This document shows, in pieces, positions 35,039 to 44,187 of a stretch of DNA of 64,000 bases. The stretch spans positions 1,922,001 through 1,986,000 of the forward strand of contig NZ_CP113939.1 in assembly GCF_029392315.1 (NCBI RefSeq). Direction: 5' to 3'. The stretch is from Bifidobacterium sp. ESL0690 (GTDB lineage: Bacteria > Actinomycetota > Actinomycetes > Actinomycetales > Bifidobacteriaceae). Under the pieces are notes generated by a model, which was not told the origin of the DNA, searched no databases, and saw nothing but the letters and a program-made list of their open reading frames with translations. Every line of letters begins with the position of its first letter. Position 1 is the stretch's first letter. Position numbers and translations under genes: made by a program.

Positions 35039-37534
35039 TTACTCGACCGTGAAGGTGGTGCGTTTGAGGTCACGGCGACGGGAGGAATGGCCTACCAGCA
35101 GCTCGAACTCGCCGGGCTCGACGATGCGGTTGGCATCCGCATCGACGATGGAGCAGGCCGAAACCGGAATATCGAGCGTGACCGACTTGCTCTCCCCCGG
35201 CTTGAGATCAACCCTACGGAAGGCCTTCAGCTCACGGTCCGTCCAGCTCACCGACGTCACCAAATCACCGACGTAGGCCTGCACCACTTCGGTGCCGACG
35301 CGCTTGCCGGTGTTGGTCACATCTATCGAAACATGCAACGTATCGTCGGTGCCGAACGGCGTATCCCCGCCTTCGATGTGCGGCTCGCCGTAAGCGAAGG
35401 TGGTGTAGCCCAAACCCTCGCCGAACGCGAAGGCCGGGTCCTGCGTGAGGTCGGCGTAGCGCCAGCCGTGCTGTCCGCGAATCTGGTTGTAATAGACCGG
35501 CAACTGGCCGGCGTCGCGCGGGAAGGTGATGGGCAAGCGGCCGCTCGGGGCGGTGATGCCCATGATGATTTCGGCGATGGCACGCCCGCCTTCCATGCCC
35601 GGGCTCGGGGCCCAAAGCAAGGCGTCGGCGTTCAAAGCGCTGTCCGGAAGCACCTGCGGCTTGGAGCTCATCAGGACGACGACAAACGGCTTGTTTTGCG
35701 CTTTGGCCACGTCGGCGAGCGCATCGAGCAGCGCCACCTGGCCGCCCTGAAGCCTGAGCGTTGCGGTCGAACGTCCCTCACCGATCAGCGGGATGACATC
35801 GCCTACGACGGCGACCACGGCATCGGCAGCCTTGCTAGCAACAACGGCTTCGTCAAGCTGGGCCTGATTAATCGGTGCGGATTGGGCCACTTTCGGACGC
35901 GGCTGGCCGTCCGGAAATACAGGACCGGACGGGTCGTCGACGAGCTCGACCACCTCGGCACCTTTGGCGTACGCGACTTCGAAATCGTCGTCCTTGCCGA
36001 TGGCTTTGAGGCCGTCTACCACCGTTGTAATCATGTCGCGCGGCTGGCCTTCCGGCATCCAGGAAACCTGACCGGAATTGCCGGCCCAGTCGCCCAGCTG
36101 CGTCTGCGCGTCATCGGCAAGCGGCCCGACCACCGCGATACGGCGGATGGCTTTGCCATCTAGGGGAAGCACCGGCTTGTCGGTTTCGGGGAGATCATTG
36201 GAGTCAGCGTTGACTTGGGTATTGTTCCCGGCGCTCACTGCGGCATCCGTTCCCACGTTTGCAATACACTCTTGGTCAGCGCCTTCAGTCTTTTGCCGGT
36301 CGATTTCAGAAGAGCCACTGGCAGAATCATCGGAAGAATCATCCACATTTTCCGTCGCAGCAACAGAACCCCAAGATTGCGAACCGTTGCGCAACAGCAC
36401 AATCGATTCACGGGTCAGTTCGAGGTTGGTCTGACGGTGCGCCTCGCTGCCAATGACGGCATCGATGCGCTTCTGGTCGGGCAGACGCGGGTCCTCGAAA
36501 AGCCCCAGACGGAACTTGACCGCCAGAATCCTGGACACGGCCTCGTCAATTTCACTTTCCTTGAGCAGACCGGACTTGATCGCCTCAAGCGCCCCGTCGT
36601 AGAACTGTTCGGTGGTCATCACCAGATCGTTGCCGGCCTTGACGGCATCGGCCGCGGCATGAACGAAGTCCGGCTTGATCTTCTGCTCCCAAACCGAACG
36701 GCCGACGTTGTCCCAATCGGTGACCAGCATGCCCTTGTAGCCCCAGTCACCACGCAGCTTCTGGCTCAGCAGCCAGTGGTTGAAGGTCACCGGCACGCCT
36801 TCGATGGACTCATAGCCGAGCATGAACGTGCCCGCACCCTCGCGCGCCACCCGTTCGAAAGGCGGCAGGAACCACGAGGTCAGTTTGCGGTGGGAAAGGT
36901 CGGCTTCGCTGGCGTCACGTCCGCCCTGCGTCTCGGAATATCCTGCGAAATGCTTGGCACAGGCCAGGATGGCGTCTTTGGCGAGCGGCTCCCCCGCCTT
37001 GGCACCACCCTGATAGCCGCGCACCATGGCGGAGCCGAATTCGCCGATCAGTGTCGGGTCCTCGCCGAAGGTCTCACCGACGCGTCCCCAGCGGGTATCG
37101 CGCGCGATGCACAGCACCGGCGAGAACGTCCAGTGCACACCAGTAGTGGAGACTTCCTCGGCGGTGGCACGAGCCGCCTTTTCGACCTTGGCCGGGTCCC
37201 AGGAGGAGGCCATGCCGAGCTCTTCGGGGTAGATTGTGGCACCAGGCCAGAAGGAATAGCCATGAATGCAATCGTCACCGATGACCAGCGGAATGCCCAA
37301 CCTGGTCTGCGTGCGCACCATCTCGACCGACTTCGGCAAATCCTCGGGGCTGGTATGCAGGATGGAGCCTACATGCCGCTCGACGATGAGGTGCTCCAGA
37401 TCACCGCCGCGGGCATCGAGCTGCAACATCTGCCCGACCTTTTCCTCAAGCGTCATGCGTCCCAACAGGTCGGTGATACGCTCATTGTCGGTCAGTTTCG
37501 GGTTTTGATACGGAAGTTGTTCATTTTCAGTCAT
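35039..37534 (-). CDS. GH3 beta-glycosidase
   Basis: Retaining exo-beta-glycosidase (beta-glucosidase or related) of 831 residues, no signal peptide, so it acts on imported oligosaccharides. The N-terminal barrel has RVGETFGEDP, AKHFAGYSETQGGRD and the nucleophile Asp273 in LVTDWDNVG. The second domain begins after a Ser/Asp/Asn-rich insert (about 390-450) that looks disordered. The C-terminal fibronectin III-like domain (about 720-831) is typical. Start ATG 37534 has AAGGA at 9 nt; the ATG three codons earlier overlaps that site. The neighbouring genes are GH42 and GH30 enzymes. Exact linkage is not predictable. Confidence 0.92.
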   Translation of the reverse strand: MTENEQLPYQNPKLTDNERITDLLGRMTLEEKVGQMLQLDARGGDLEHLIVERHVGSILHTSPEDLPKSVEMVRTQTRLGIPLVIGDDCIHGYSFWPGATIYPEELGMASSWDPAKVEKAARATAEEVSTTGVHWTFSPVLCIARDTRWGRVGETFGEDPTLIGEFGSAMVRGYQGGAKAGEPLAKDAILACAKHFAGYSETQGGRDASEADLSHRKLTSWFLPPFERVAREGAGTFMLGYESIEGVPVTFNHWLLSQKLRGDWGYKGMLVTDWDNVGRSVWEQKIKPDFVHAAADAVKAGNDLVMTTEQFYDGALEAIKSGLLKESEIDEAVSRILAVKFRLGLFEDPRLPDQKRIDAVIGSEAHRQTNLELTRESIVLLRNGSQSWGSVAATENVDDSSDDSASGSSEIDRQKTEGADQECIANVGTDAAVSAGNNTQVNADSNDLPETDKPVLPLDGKAIRRIAVVGPLADDAQTQLGDWAGNSGQVSWMPEGQPRDMITTVVDGLKAIGKDDDFEVAYAKGAEVVELVDDPSGPVFPDGQPRPKVAQSAPINQAQLDEAVVASKAADAVVAVVGDVIPLIGEGRSTATLRLQGGQVALLDALADVAKAQNKPFVVVLMSSKPQVLPDSALNADALLWAPSPGMEGGRAIAEIIMGITAPSGRLPITFPRDAGQLPVYYNQIRGQHGWRYADLTQDPAFAFGEGLGYTTFAYGEPHIEGGDTPFGTDDTLHVSIDVTNTGKRVGTEVVQAYVGDLVTSVSWTDRELKAFRRVDLKPGESKSVTLDIPVSACSIVDADANRIVEPGEFELLVGHSSRRRDLKRTTFTVE

Positions 37535-37646
37535 TATTATCATCCTTGACTTTTTGATTTATTATAAAAGAACGTGTAGTGCCTTGTAGGCGATTATTCG
37601 ACTCGCAAGAAAACCAATCGAGCAAGCTTTTGGCTTCAACAGACAC

Positions 37647-39878
37647 CTAGGCATCAATGGCATTACCCTCAGCTACCACAACCAGATTCCACGGACCAAT
37701 CGCCAACTCGTCTCCGGCTTCAATCCGCGATCCGGACGCAGGGCCTGCCGAACCGTCCTTTACCGACGACCCGTCGGAAGCGACTTTGACACCACCGACA
37801 ATGACCCTGCCGGATATCGGGGCGACAAACTGCACCGGGTCAGGCAAGTAATTCAGCAGATACACGATGCGCTCACCCTGCTCGTCGAAGCCAACCCGCA
37901 CCGTCATTTGGCCAGCCAGATCGGCACCCAGCGATTCGACGCCCGCCGCCTCAACGGTGTCACGAACAACATTACGGGTCGCACCCGCGTCCAGTACAGT
38001 GCCGACCCATTGCGCCCAACCGGAGCCAAAGGCGTGGCGCGTAATCGCCGCATACGCTCCCCACGCCGGATGACGATAGCTGGCCAAAACCTGCGTATTG
38101 CCGTCGTTCGGCTTGAGCAATTCGATAAGTGCCTCGGCCTTGGTTTCGGGCTTCGCTTCACCTTGGACCTCACTTTTCGCTTCATTCTGCGTTCCTGACT
38201 GTGTTTCGAGCTGCGCTCCGGCCTTTGCAGCCGTCTCGCCGCTGTCTCCAGCAGCCACAACACCGACATCGTTCGGCCGGGTGAACTGGTTGTAGCTCAT
38301 CCCGAACACGTCGGTAAGCCCATGCGGGGCGGAATCATGCCAGACCGTGACATCGTCGTCGGCGACGAACGAACGCAACGAGGAAAGCAGATGGCCGCCC
38401 GCTTTGACGTATGAACGCAAGGTGTCGATGGTGCTTTGCGACGCGCAATAAAGCGCCGGCGTCACCACGAGTTTATACTGGCTCAGATTTTCGGCATCGA
38501 CGTCCGTCGGCACGAAATCGGCTTCGACATTCAGCTCGAACAACGCATCGTAATACATACGCACGATGTCGTTATAACGCAGCCCGCCATCAGCCGGGAA
38601 CCCGGTTTCCAGCGTAAACCAGTCCAGCGCCGTCAACGCCTCGTTCGATACCATGATGGCGACCTGATTGCGTTTCCTCAAGTGCTTGAGATGCTTCTGT
38701 ACCTCAGGTTGCGCGATTTCACGCCCGAAAACCCCGGCTTCCTCGTACGTCGGGTTCGGCTCAAGGTCATGGCTCAAAAGTCCCTTCCAATAGGTCTCGA
38801 AGGAATTGTGGATGGAATGCCAGTGCCAATACATCACGCTGTCCGCACCGCTGGCCAAGTGGCTGTAGGCCTGCAGCCGCAGCTGGCCGGGATAGGGCAG
38901 CCAACCGTGCTGGCCCTGCGCCTCGGTCTCCAGAACGAAATAGTTCTGACCGCCTTTTATGGAGCGGGCCATGTCGCCACCAAACGCAATCTCCTTGCCG
39001 GTCAGCTCATCTTCAGTGGGATGGTAAATATCGACTCCGGTAATATCCAGCGCTTCGACAGCCTTGAAATGGTCGACCGCAGGCTGCACGCCGAAGGAAT
39101 AGCCGCGCCATTCGTAGTCGAAATTATGGGTCACAAACTGGTCGTCTCTGGCGTATTCGCGCACGATATCGGCCTGCCATGCCAGGTATTCCGCCACCTG
39201 CGAGCGCCGGAACTTGTCGAATTCGGCGCGCAGCGATTCGTTGATCGCGCCGGTCACGTCAGGAAAATCCTCCCAGGCGTTGATGCGGTTTGACCAGTAA
39301 TCAAGCCCGAACGTGGCGTTGAGCTCATCCAGATTGTCGTTGAAACGATCACGCAGGTACTTGACGAACAATGCTTGCATATCGGCGGAAACGCAGTCAT
39401 AATATTTCGTCTCGTTGTCGACCTGATAGCCGATGACCGCGGGATTTTGGGCGACGTGGGCAATCAGCTTTCTGATGACCCGCTCGGCATAGTAGCGGTA
39501 CGAGGGGTTGACGATGTCCATGATTTGCCGCGCACCGTATTTGCCGGGGCCGTCGGGGGTGACGGCAAGCACGTCGGGATGCATGCGCACCAGCCAGGTC
39601 GGCACGGCGTATGTCGGCGTTCCGACGATAACGGAAATACCGTGACGCCGCGCCGCCTCGAGCACGCGGTCGACATACGAGAAATCGAAAACGCCGGGCT
39701 GCGGCTCACACGTGCTCCACGTCGATTCGGCGATGCGGATGGTATTGATGCCGATATGCCGCATCATCTCCATGTCCGTGTCGACCCGGTCAAGGTCGCG
39801 CGGCATGTATTCGTCGTAATATGCCGCTCCGAAAAGAATCCTGTCCGGCAGCTTCGCCGTCTTTTTTATGGCATTCAT
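37647..39878 (-). CDS. GH42 beta-galactosidase
   Basis: Cytoplasmic retaining beta-galactosidase of 743 residues. The catalytic barrel has the acid/base Glu156 in QVDNETKYY and the nucleophile Glu317 in FVLETEAQ. The trimerisation and C-terminal beta domains follow. An insert rich in Gln, Glu, Lys and Ala (about 540-586) interrupts the second domain and looks like flexible linker. AAGGA stands before the ATG. A LacI-like palindrome, GTTACCGGTGAC, lies at 39952-39963 in its leader. Bifidobacterial GH42 enzymes act on galacto-oligosaccharides, lacto-series or arabinogalactan side chains; which applies here is open. Confidence 0.93.
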   Translation of the reverse strand: MNAIKKTAKLPDRILFGAAYYDEYMPRDLDRVDTDMEMMRHIGINTIRIAESTWSTCEPQPGVFDFSYVDRVLEAARRHGISVIVGTPTYAVPTWLVRMHPDVLAVTPDGPGKYGARQIMDIVNPSYRYYAERVIRKLIAHVAQNPAVIGYQVDNETKYYDCVSADMQALFVKYLRDRFNDNLDELNATFGLDYWSNRINAWEDFPDVTGAINESLRAEFDKFRRSQVAEYLAWQADIVREYARDDQFVTHNFDYEWRGYSFGVQPAVDHFKAVEALDITGVDIYHPTEDELTGKEIAFGGDMARSIKGGQNYFVLETEAQGQHGWLPYPGQLRLQAYSHLASGADSVMYWHWHSIHNSFETYWKGLLSHDLEPNPTYEEAGVFGREIAQPEVQKHLKHLRKRNQVAIMVSNEALTALDWFTLETGFPADGGLRYNDIVRMYYDALFELNVEADFVPTDVDAENLSQYKLVVTPALYCASQSTIDTLRSYVKAGGHLLSSLRSFVADDDVTVWHDSAPHGLTDVFGMSYNQFTRPNDVGVVAAGDSGETAAKAGAQLETQSGTQNEAKSEVQGEAKPETKAEALIELLKPNDGNTQVLASYRHPAWGAYAAITRHAFGSGWAQWVGTVLDAGATRNVVRDTVEAAGVESLGADLAGQMTVRVGFDEQGERIVYLLNYLPDPVQFVAPISGRVIVGGVKVASDGSSVKDGSAGPASGSRIEAGDELAIGPWNLVVVAEGNAIDA

Positions 39879-39951
39879 ATCTGTTCATCCTTGTCTTACG
39901 TGTCGTCTTCATTGAATACACAATAAAAAATAATAAGATGCAGACATGGCC

Positions 39952-39963
39952 GTTACCGGTGAC
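39952..39963. promoter_or_regulatory. Possible LacI-type operator in the GH42 leader
   Basis: GTTACCGGTGAC has the ACCGGT core common in LacI-family sites, with one imperfect pair. It is a single short match, so weak evidence. Confidence 0.3.
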
Positions 39964-40020
39964 CAAGCGACGACCATATCTGCAAGCATTAGCCGTTATC
40001 ACAAGCGGCTAAAGCAACCT

Positions 40021-41400
40021 TCAGTCGATGACGAAGGTATTGAACGAACGCGGGGCGAGAGTCGCGTTGACCGCATGCGAGGCGTCATCCGGGTCTTCAA
40101 AGCTGAAGTCCAACGGACGTTCGAGCGCGTTCTGCACCACCACGGCGATGGAGCCGTCGGGGTTGCGGAAGGCGATACCCATCGAGTTGAAGCGCCCGCT
40201 CGTGCCGAGCCGCACGGCACCCGGCTTGACGTACTTTGAGAAGTGGCGCATGACGTACCACTCCGGGTTGCGCGTGAGCTTGCCTGTCTTGGAATCGACC
40301 GTGTAAAGCGAATTCTGGTTCCAGCCCCAGGTGCTTAAGATCTCGGTCAGCACCATATTCCAGTAGACATAAGCAGTGGCCCCGTTGCGGAAGTAATGGT
40401 TCATCAAGTGGAACACGTATTCCGCGTAGGCCCAGGAATTGTCGCCCGTACCGCATTCGGACTCGGTCTGCTCAAGCTCAAGCTCCGGCCACGATTCGTG
40501 GGTGCGAGCGATGGCGTTTTGCCCAGCCCACTGGTAGCCGATACCCTTAATATAGCCGCGAGCCTTCTCGTCGAAGAGGATGTCGTCGATATAGCGGTTG
40601 TAGTTGTTGAGGCTCATACCGTAGCCGCCGCCGGTCCACGACATGTCTTCCGGGCCGTTCATCGTCCCCAGGAAGATGTCGGTGTCGATGCCTTCACGCT
40701 CGAAGGCCGGCCCGAGATAGTCACGGATGAAAATCTTCAGGTCGTGGCTCGACCAGAGGCAGCTCGGGAACTTCTGATCGGCGAAGACCTCGTTCTGCAC
40801 GTGCAGCTGGGTGACTTTGATGCCGCGCTTGGCGTATTCCTGAATGTAGCGCACGAAATACTTGGCGTAGGCGGTGAGGTTTTCGGGGGTCATCACGATG
40901 CGGCCGAAATTGTAGGCCTTGGGGAATTTCATCCACGTCGGCGGGCTCCACGGGCTTGAGAAAAGCTGCATTTCGGGCTGGTATTTCTGCGCGCGCTGGA
41001 TATAGGGAACCAGCGTCTTGTCATCATGCTCGACGCTGAAATGGCTCATGTCGTAGTCGCCGTCGGTTTCGTCGTAGCTGTACCATTCCTCGGCGAAGTC
41101 GTTGGCGCCGATCGGGGCGCGGTTGAAACGGAAGTTCATCTCGTCTCGTCCGAACAGCTCGTGGAACACCGTTTCGGAGGTGCTTTCATCGGTATATTTG
41201 GTCAGCGCCTGCCAGCCGAGCTCGTTGAAGCACCCGCCAAAACCACGCACTTTCTGGAACGTCTCGCCGGTGAGTTTCAGCCCGCCGGTATCGCTGCCAT
41301 CACTGCTTCCAGCCTGCTGGGCCGTACTGTTTTCCGGCGATGTCAGCTTCGTCTTCACCAATTTCGCATCAGGAGTGGATGCGATCCATGTTGCAGTCAT
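40021..41400 (-). CDS. GH30-family glycoside hydrolase
   Basis: Retaining glycosidase of 459 residues without a signal peptide. An N-terminal beta segment leads into the barrel with RGFGGCFNE (52-60), the acid/base Glu204 in LHVQNEVF, and the nucleophile Glu313 in LEQTESEC. A C-terminal beta-sandwich ends the protein (PRSFNTFVID). Family members include beta-glucosidases, beta-xylosidases, beta-1,6-glucanases and beta-1,6-galactanases; the subfamily cannot be set by eye. The second of two adjacent ATGs is used, as AAAGG is 7 nt before it. It shares strand with GH42, GH3 and a permease and probably belongs to the same glycan-use locus. Confidence 0.9.
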   Translation of the reverse strand: MTATWIASTPDAKLVKTKLTSPENSTAQQAGSSDGSDTGGLKLTGETFQKVRGFGGCFNELGWQALTKYTDESTSETVFHELFGRDEMNFRFNRAPIGANDFAEEWYSYDETDGDYDMSHFSVEHDDKTLVPYIQRAQKYQPEMQLFSSPWSPPTWMKFPKAYNFGRIVMTPENLTAYAKYFVRYIQEYAKRGIKVTQLHVQNEVFADQKFPSCLWSSHDLKIFIRDYLGPAFEREGIDTDIFLGTMNGPEDMSWTGGGYGMSLNNYNRYIDDILFDEKARGYIKGIGYQWAGQNAIARTHESWPELELEQTESECGTGDNSWAYAEYVFHLMNHYFRNGATAYVYWNMVLTEILSTWGWNQNSLYTVDSKTGKLTRNPEWYVMRHFSKYVKPGAVRLGTSGRFNSMGIAFRNPDGSIAVVVQNALERPLDFSFEDPDDASHAVNATLAPRSFNTFVID

Positions 41401-41443
41401 CATTCTGCCTTTCTTAAGATTTTCTATCAGATTTTGCTTTTCG

Positions 41444-41483
41444 CGCGGGTTGCGGAATGATATCCGCTATTCCGCAATCCGCG
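41444..41483. other. Strong hairpin between permease 2 and the GH30 gene
   Basis: 15-bp stem with one G-T pair (41444-41458 with 41469-41483), 47 bp past the permease stop. It lacks a T-run on the minus strand, so it may attenuate or stabilise RNA rather than terminate fully. Confidence 0.55.
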
Positions 41484-41529
41484 GGAAATCAGCGATAACA
41501 GGACTTCGTCCAATGTAAGCCTCTGAGGA

Positions 41530-42858
41530 TTACTTGACGCCCTTGATCCACATGATGAAGATGCAGCCGATCAGCGCGAGCGCGATGGCCACCGGGAACG
41601 CCAGCGAATAGCCGACGGAGACGACGATGCGTGCCATGATCAGCGGGCCGCACATCTGGCCCAAGGTGGTGGCGAGGTTCAGAATACCGAGATCCTTGCC
41701 GGCCTCGTCCTTGTTCGGCAGCACGTCGACGAGCAGCGCCTGATCGACGGAGGAATAGACGCCGTAACCCAGGCCGGCAATGGCGGCGTAAAGATACATG
41801 CCCATCGAAGAGGGGAAGATCCAAGGCATCGCAATGCCGATGGCGAAGCACACGGAAGCGACGACAACCGGGACCTTGCGGCGTCCGATGAAGTCGGAGA
41901 ACGGTCCGGCGACCACAGAACCGAGCAGGGAAACGACCATCGTGATCACGGAAATCACCGAAATGGTGCTTGCCGCCTGCTTGACGGACTGGCCGACGTA
42001 GTTTTCGACGATGTACATCTGATAGACGCTGATCATCTGGTAACTGATGAGCATGCACAGACGGCCCACAAAGGCCTTGTAAAAATCGTGACCCGTGGAG
42101 AACTTCGGCGGACGGAACGACATGATGATGTCTTTGAAGCCCTTCTTGGCCGGCGGCAGATAATCGGCTGATTCCTCGCGCGGAATCAGCACGACCGCAG
42201 CCACACCGCCGAGGAACATCAAGACGCCTGCCACGGCGAAGCCCGGCAGCAGATTGGTGACGAACCTTGCGCCGATCAAGGAGCCGATAGGCGAACCGAT
42301 GGTGGAGCCGGCACCAAAGAACGCGGACATGGTACCTCGCACGCCGGAGGGGATGCGGTCGGAAATGGTGGCCGTCACCGGCGCAATCATGCAGTTCAAA
42401 CCAAACATGCACAGGCAGTAGTAGACGGTGAGCAGGATGGCGTTGTTGGTGGTGCCGGTCAGGAAGAGCATCACGCCGCCAAGCACGCCACCGAAAAGAA
42501 TGTAAGGAGTACGGCGGCCGAAGCGCGAACGCGAACGGTCGGAGAAAGTGCCGAAGACGAGGTTGGCGACCAGCGACGCCACGGCGGTGCAGGCGTTGAC
42601 GTTGCCCATGAGCACATCCGGACGCACGCCGATGACCTGTTTATAATGTTCCGGCAGCAACACGATGGAGACGATGCCGAGGCCCGTCATCCACAGTATG
42701 CCGAACATGAAGAACCCTGCGCCGAAGCGTACGAGCTTCTTCTTAGGGACCTTTTTACCCGTCTCGGGGCTCAGGTCTGGATCTTTTTCCGCCGCCTCTA
42801 TCGCGGCATTGTGCTCGGCAAGGCGCTCGGCTTTGCTGGCGACTATGGAATCACTCAT
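41530..42858 (-). CDS. MFS sugar permease, SLC45/sucrose-symporter type (module 2)
   Basis: Twelve-helix permease of 442 residues, paralogue of the one at 31372-32640. It has FGTFSDRSRSRFGRRTPYI after helix two and NKDEAGKDLGILNLATT near the end. The N-terminal 45 residues are a charged cytoplasmic extension. It is upstream of the GH30, GH42 and GH3 genes on the same strand and downstream of a TetR gene, so it probably imports the oligosaccharide they cut. A 28-bp inverted repeat (42919-42946) lies about 60 bp before the start codon. Confidence 0.87.
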   Translation of the reverse strand: MSDSIVASKAERLAEHNAAIEAAEKDPDLSPETGKKVPKKKLVRFGAGFFMFGILWMTGLGIVSIVLLPEHYKQVIGVRPDVLMGNVNACTAVASLVANLVFGTFSDRSRSRFGRRTPYILFGGVLGGVMLFLTGTTNNAILLTVYYCLCMFGLNCMIAPVTATISDRIPSGVRGTMSAFFGAGSTIGSPIGSLIGARFVTNLLPGFAVAGVLMFLGGVAAVVLIPREESADYLPPAKKGFKDIIMSFRPPKFSTGHDFYKAFVGRLCMLISYQMISVYQMYIVENYVGQSVKQAASTISVISVITMVVSLLGSVVAGPFSDFIGRRKVPVVVASVCFAIGIAMPWIFPSSMGMYLYAAIAGLGYGVYSSVDQALLVDVLPNKDEAGKDLGILNLATTLGQMCGPLIMARIVVSVGYSLAFPVAIALALIGCIFIMWIKGVK

Positions 42859-43248
42859 TGACCCACTTCTTTCACTATCAACAATGATGTATCCAACGAT
42901 AGCGGCTTGGAACTTATCTACTATCTATTAGATATATGAGATAGTAATAAGCTGATTATAGTTTGTCAAATCAGATAACTAATAATTTTACTGACGTTTT
43001 CTCCGGTTTTTCATCTTTTTAGTTGCATTTCCTCTCTCAATAACAGCCTTTTACGTCAATTATCGTTAGGAAAGATTCATTTATCGCCATTTATAACAGA
43101 TTTAGGAAAACGATAATTAACTTATAGATACTCGATAATCTGATTTAAAATTGCAAAAACTTCTTTTGGATGACTATTTTTCCCGTACAACTGAATGAAC
43201 ACTTTATATGCCAAGAATTATTGTGCAAACCATCGCAACGATGTCATC
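42859..43248. promoter_or_regulatory. 390-bp AT-rich promoter region of permease 2
   Basis: No gene. Besides the operator at 42919-42946 there is a 10-bp inverted repeat AATTATCGTT/AACGATAATT (43058-43067 with 43109-43118) and further TATCG/CGATA copies at 43081-43086 and 43130-43136. The region is far more AT-rich than its surroundings. Confidence 0.45.
42919..42946. promoter_or_regulatory. Candidate TetR operator before permease 2
   Basis: TACTATCT (42919-42926) and AGATAGTA (42939-42946) form a perfect 8-bp inverted repeat, extended outward by CTTAT/ATAAG with a 1-nt shift. The adjacent TetR is the natural candidate. The sequence is unrelated to the site at 31333-31351. Confidence 0.6.
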
Positions 43249-43881
43249 TCAGCGATAATGTTGCCATACCTCATCCGGGAAAATGACCTTTTCGAAACCG
43301 AGCCATTCATCGTAGAGATCGATTGGAGGCTCACGCAGCCAACGCAGCTGAATGCCATCCATAGCCTCGATGCATTGGCGAACCACCGGCCGCATTTTGT
43401 CGGCCCACGGGCGAAATTCCGGAGGCAAAACCCAGTCGAACTTCGAATAATATCGCCAAACCGAATCAGGACGCTCGGCAAAATACCGATGAAGCGGATG
43501 TGAGGGATTGAACGATTCCGTTTCCAACACCATATAGAGCTGGACCATCATTTTCCTGCTCGCATTATGTCGCACCAGAAACCGCAAATACGCCGGAAAA
43601 AACGGGCCTTGCGGGTCGCTGCCAGGCAATCCAGACTTCAGAAAATCCTCCGGCGTGCCCGTCGTGTCATAGATATCGGTGATCAACGGGGAAAGCAAAC
43701 CGTCTTTACTGCCAACGTAATGCAAAAGACCAGGTTGGCTCATACCAACTTCGTCCGCCACGTCCTTGAGCGAGATGCCGTTGAACCCTTTCGTGCTGAT
43801 GAGCTTGGCAGCGGCCTGCGTAATCTCCTGCCTGCGTTCTTCGGGAGACTTGCGGATTCGGCGCTGCTTGGCTTTTGACAT
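43249..43881 (-). CDS. TetR-family regulator (module 2)
   Basis: Repressor of 210 residues, paralogue of the one at 32811-33413. The basic N-terminus (SKAKQRRIRKSPEERR) precedes the helix-turn-helix with GISLKDVADEVGMSQPGLLHYVGSKDGLL (about 35-63). The ligand domain contains EAMDGIQLRWLREPP, the motif shared with module 1. CTGGAAACC precedes the ATG. It is on the same strand as permease 2, 390 bp upstream, so it probably controls that permease and perhaps the glycosidases. Confidence 0.86.
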   Translation of the reverse strand: MSKAKQRRIRKSPEERRQEITQAAAKLISTKGFNGISLKDVADEVGMSQPGLLHYVGSKDGLLSPLITDIYDTTGTPEDFLKSGLPGSDPQGPFFPAYLRFLVRHNASRKMMVQLYMVLETESFNPSHPLHRYFAERPDSVWRYYSKFDWVLPPEFRPWADKMRPVVRQCIEAMDGIQLRWLREPPIDLYDEWLGFEKVIFPDEVWQHYR

Positions 43882-44187
43882 GGTTTCCAGTATAGGAGAA
43901 ACGCACGCCAGACAGATTGGAACGATTCCGCGAGGCTTATAATCACCTGTTTCGACGCATTTGCCGGGAAACTCGGTTATCTTACATTTCCTATTTCCAA
44001 CACTTCATCGCGCATGCTGCGTCTCGCGTTCCACACCCTGCGTTTCGCGTCCGTCTCTTCTCTCTCTTCGTATCTTCCTTCGCAACGAAGTCGAATGAAG
44101 CCTAATTCCAACGAAATAAAATCACCCCGAGATTGTCGACCGCATAGAATGGAGGTATCGAAACTGCCAATACCAAAGGAGCACTTT
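43882..44187. other. 306-bp divergent region between TetR and the old yellow enzyme gene
   Basis: Contains an imperfect 21-bp direct repeat (CTGCGTcTCGCGT at 44017-44029 and CTGCGTtTCGCGT at 44038-44050) and a small hairpin CTTCG-CAA-CGAAG (44078-44090). Promoters for both flanking genes must lie here, but I see no clear -35/-10 pair. Confidence 0.35.
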
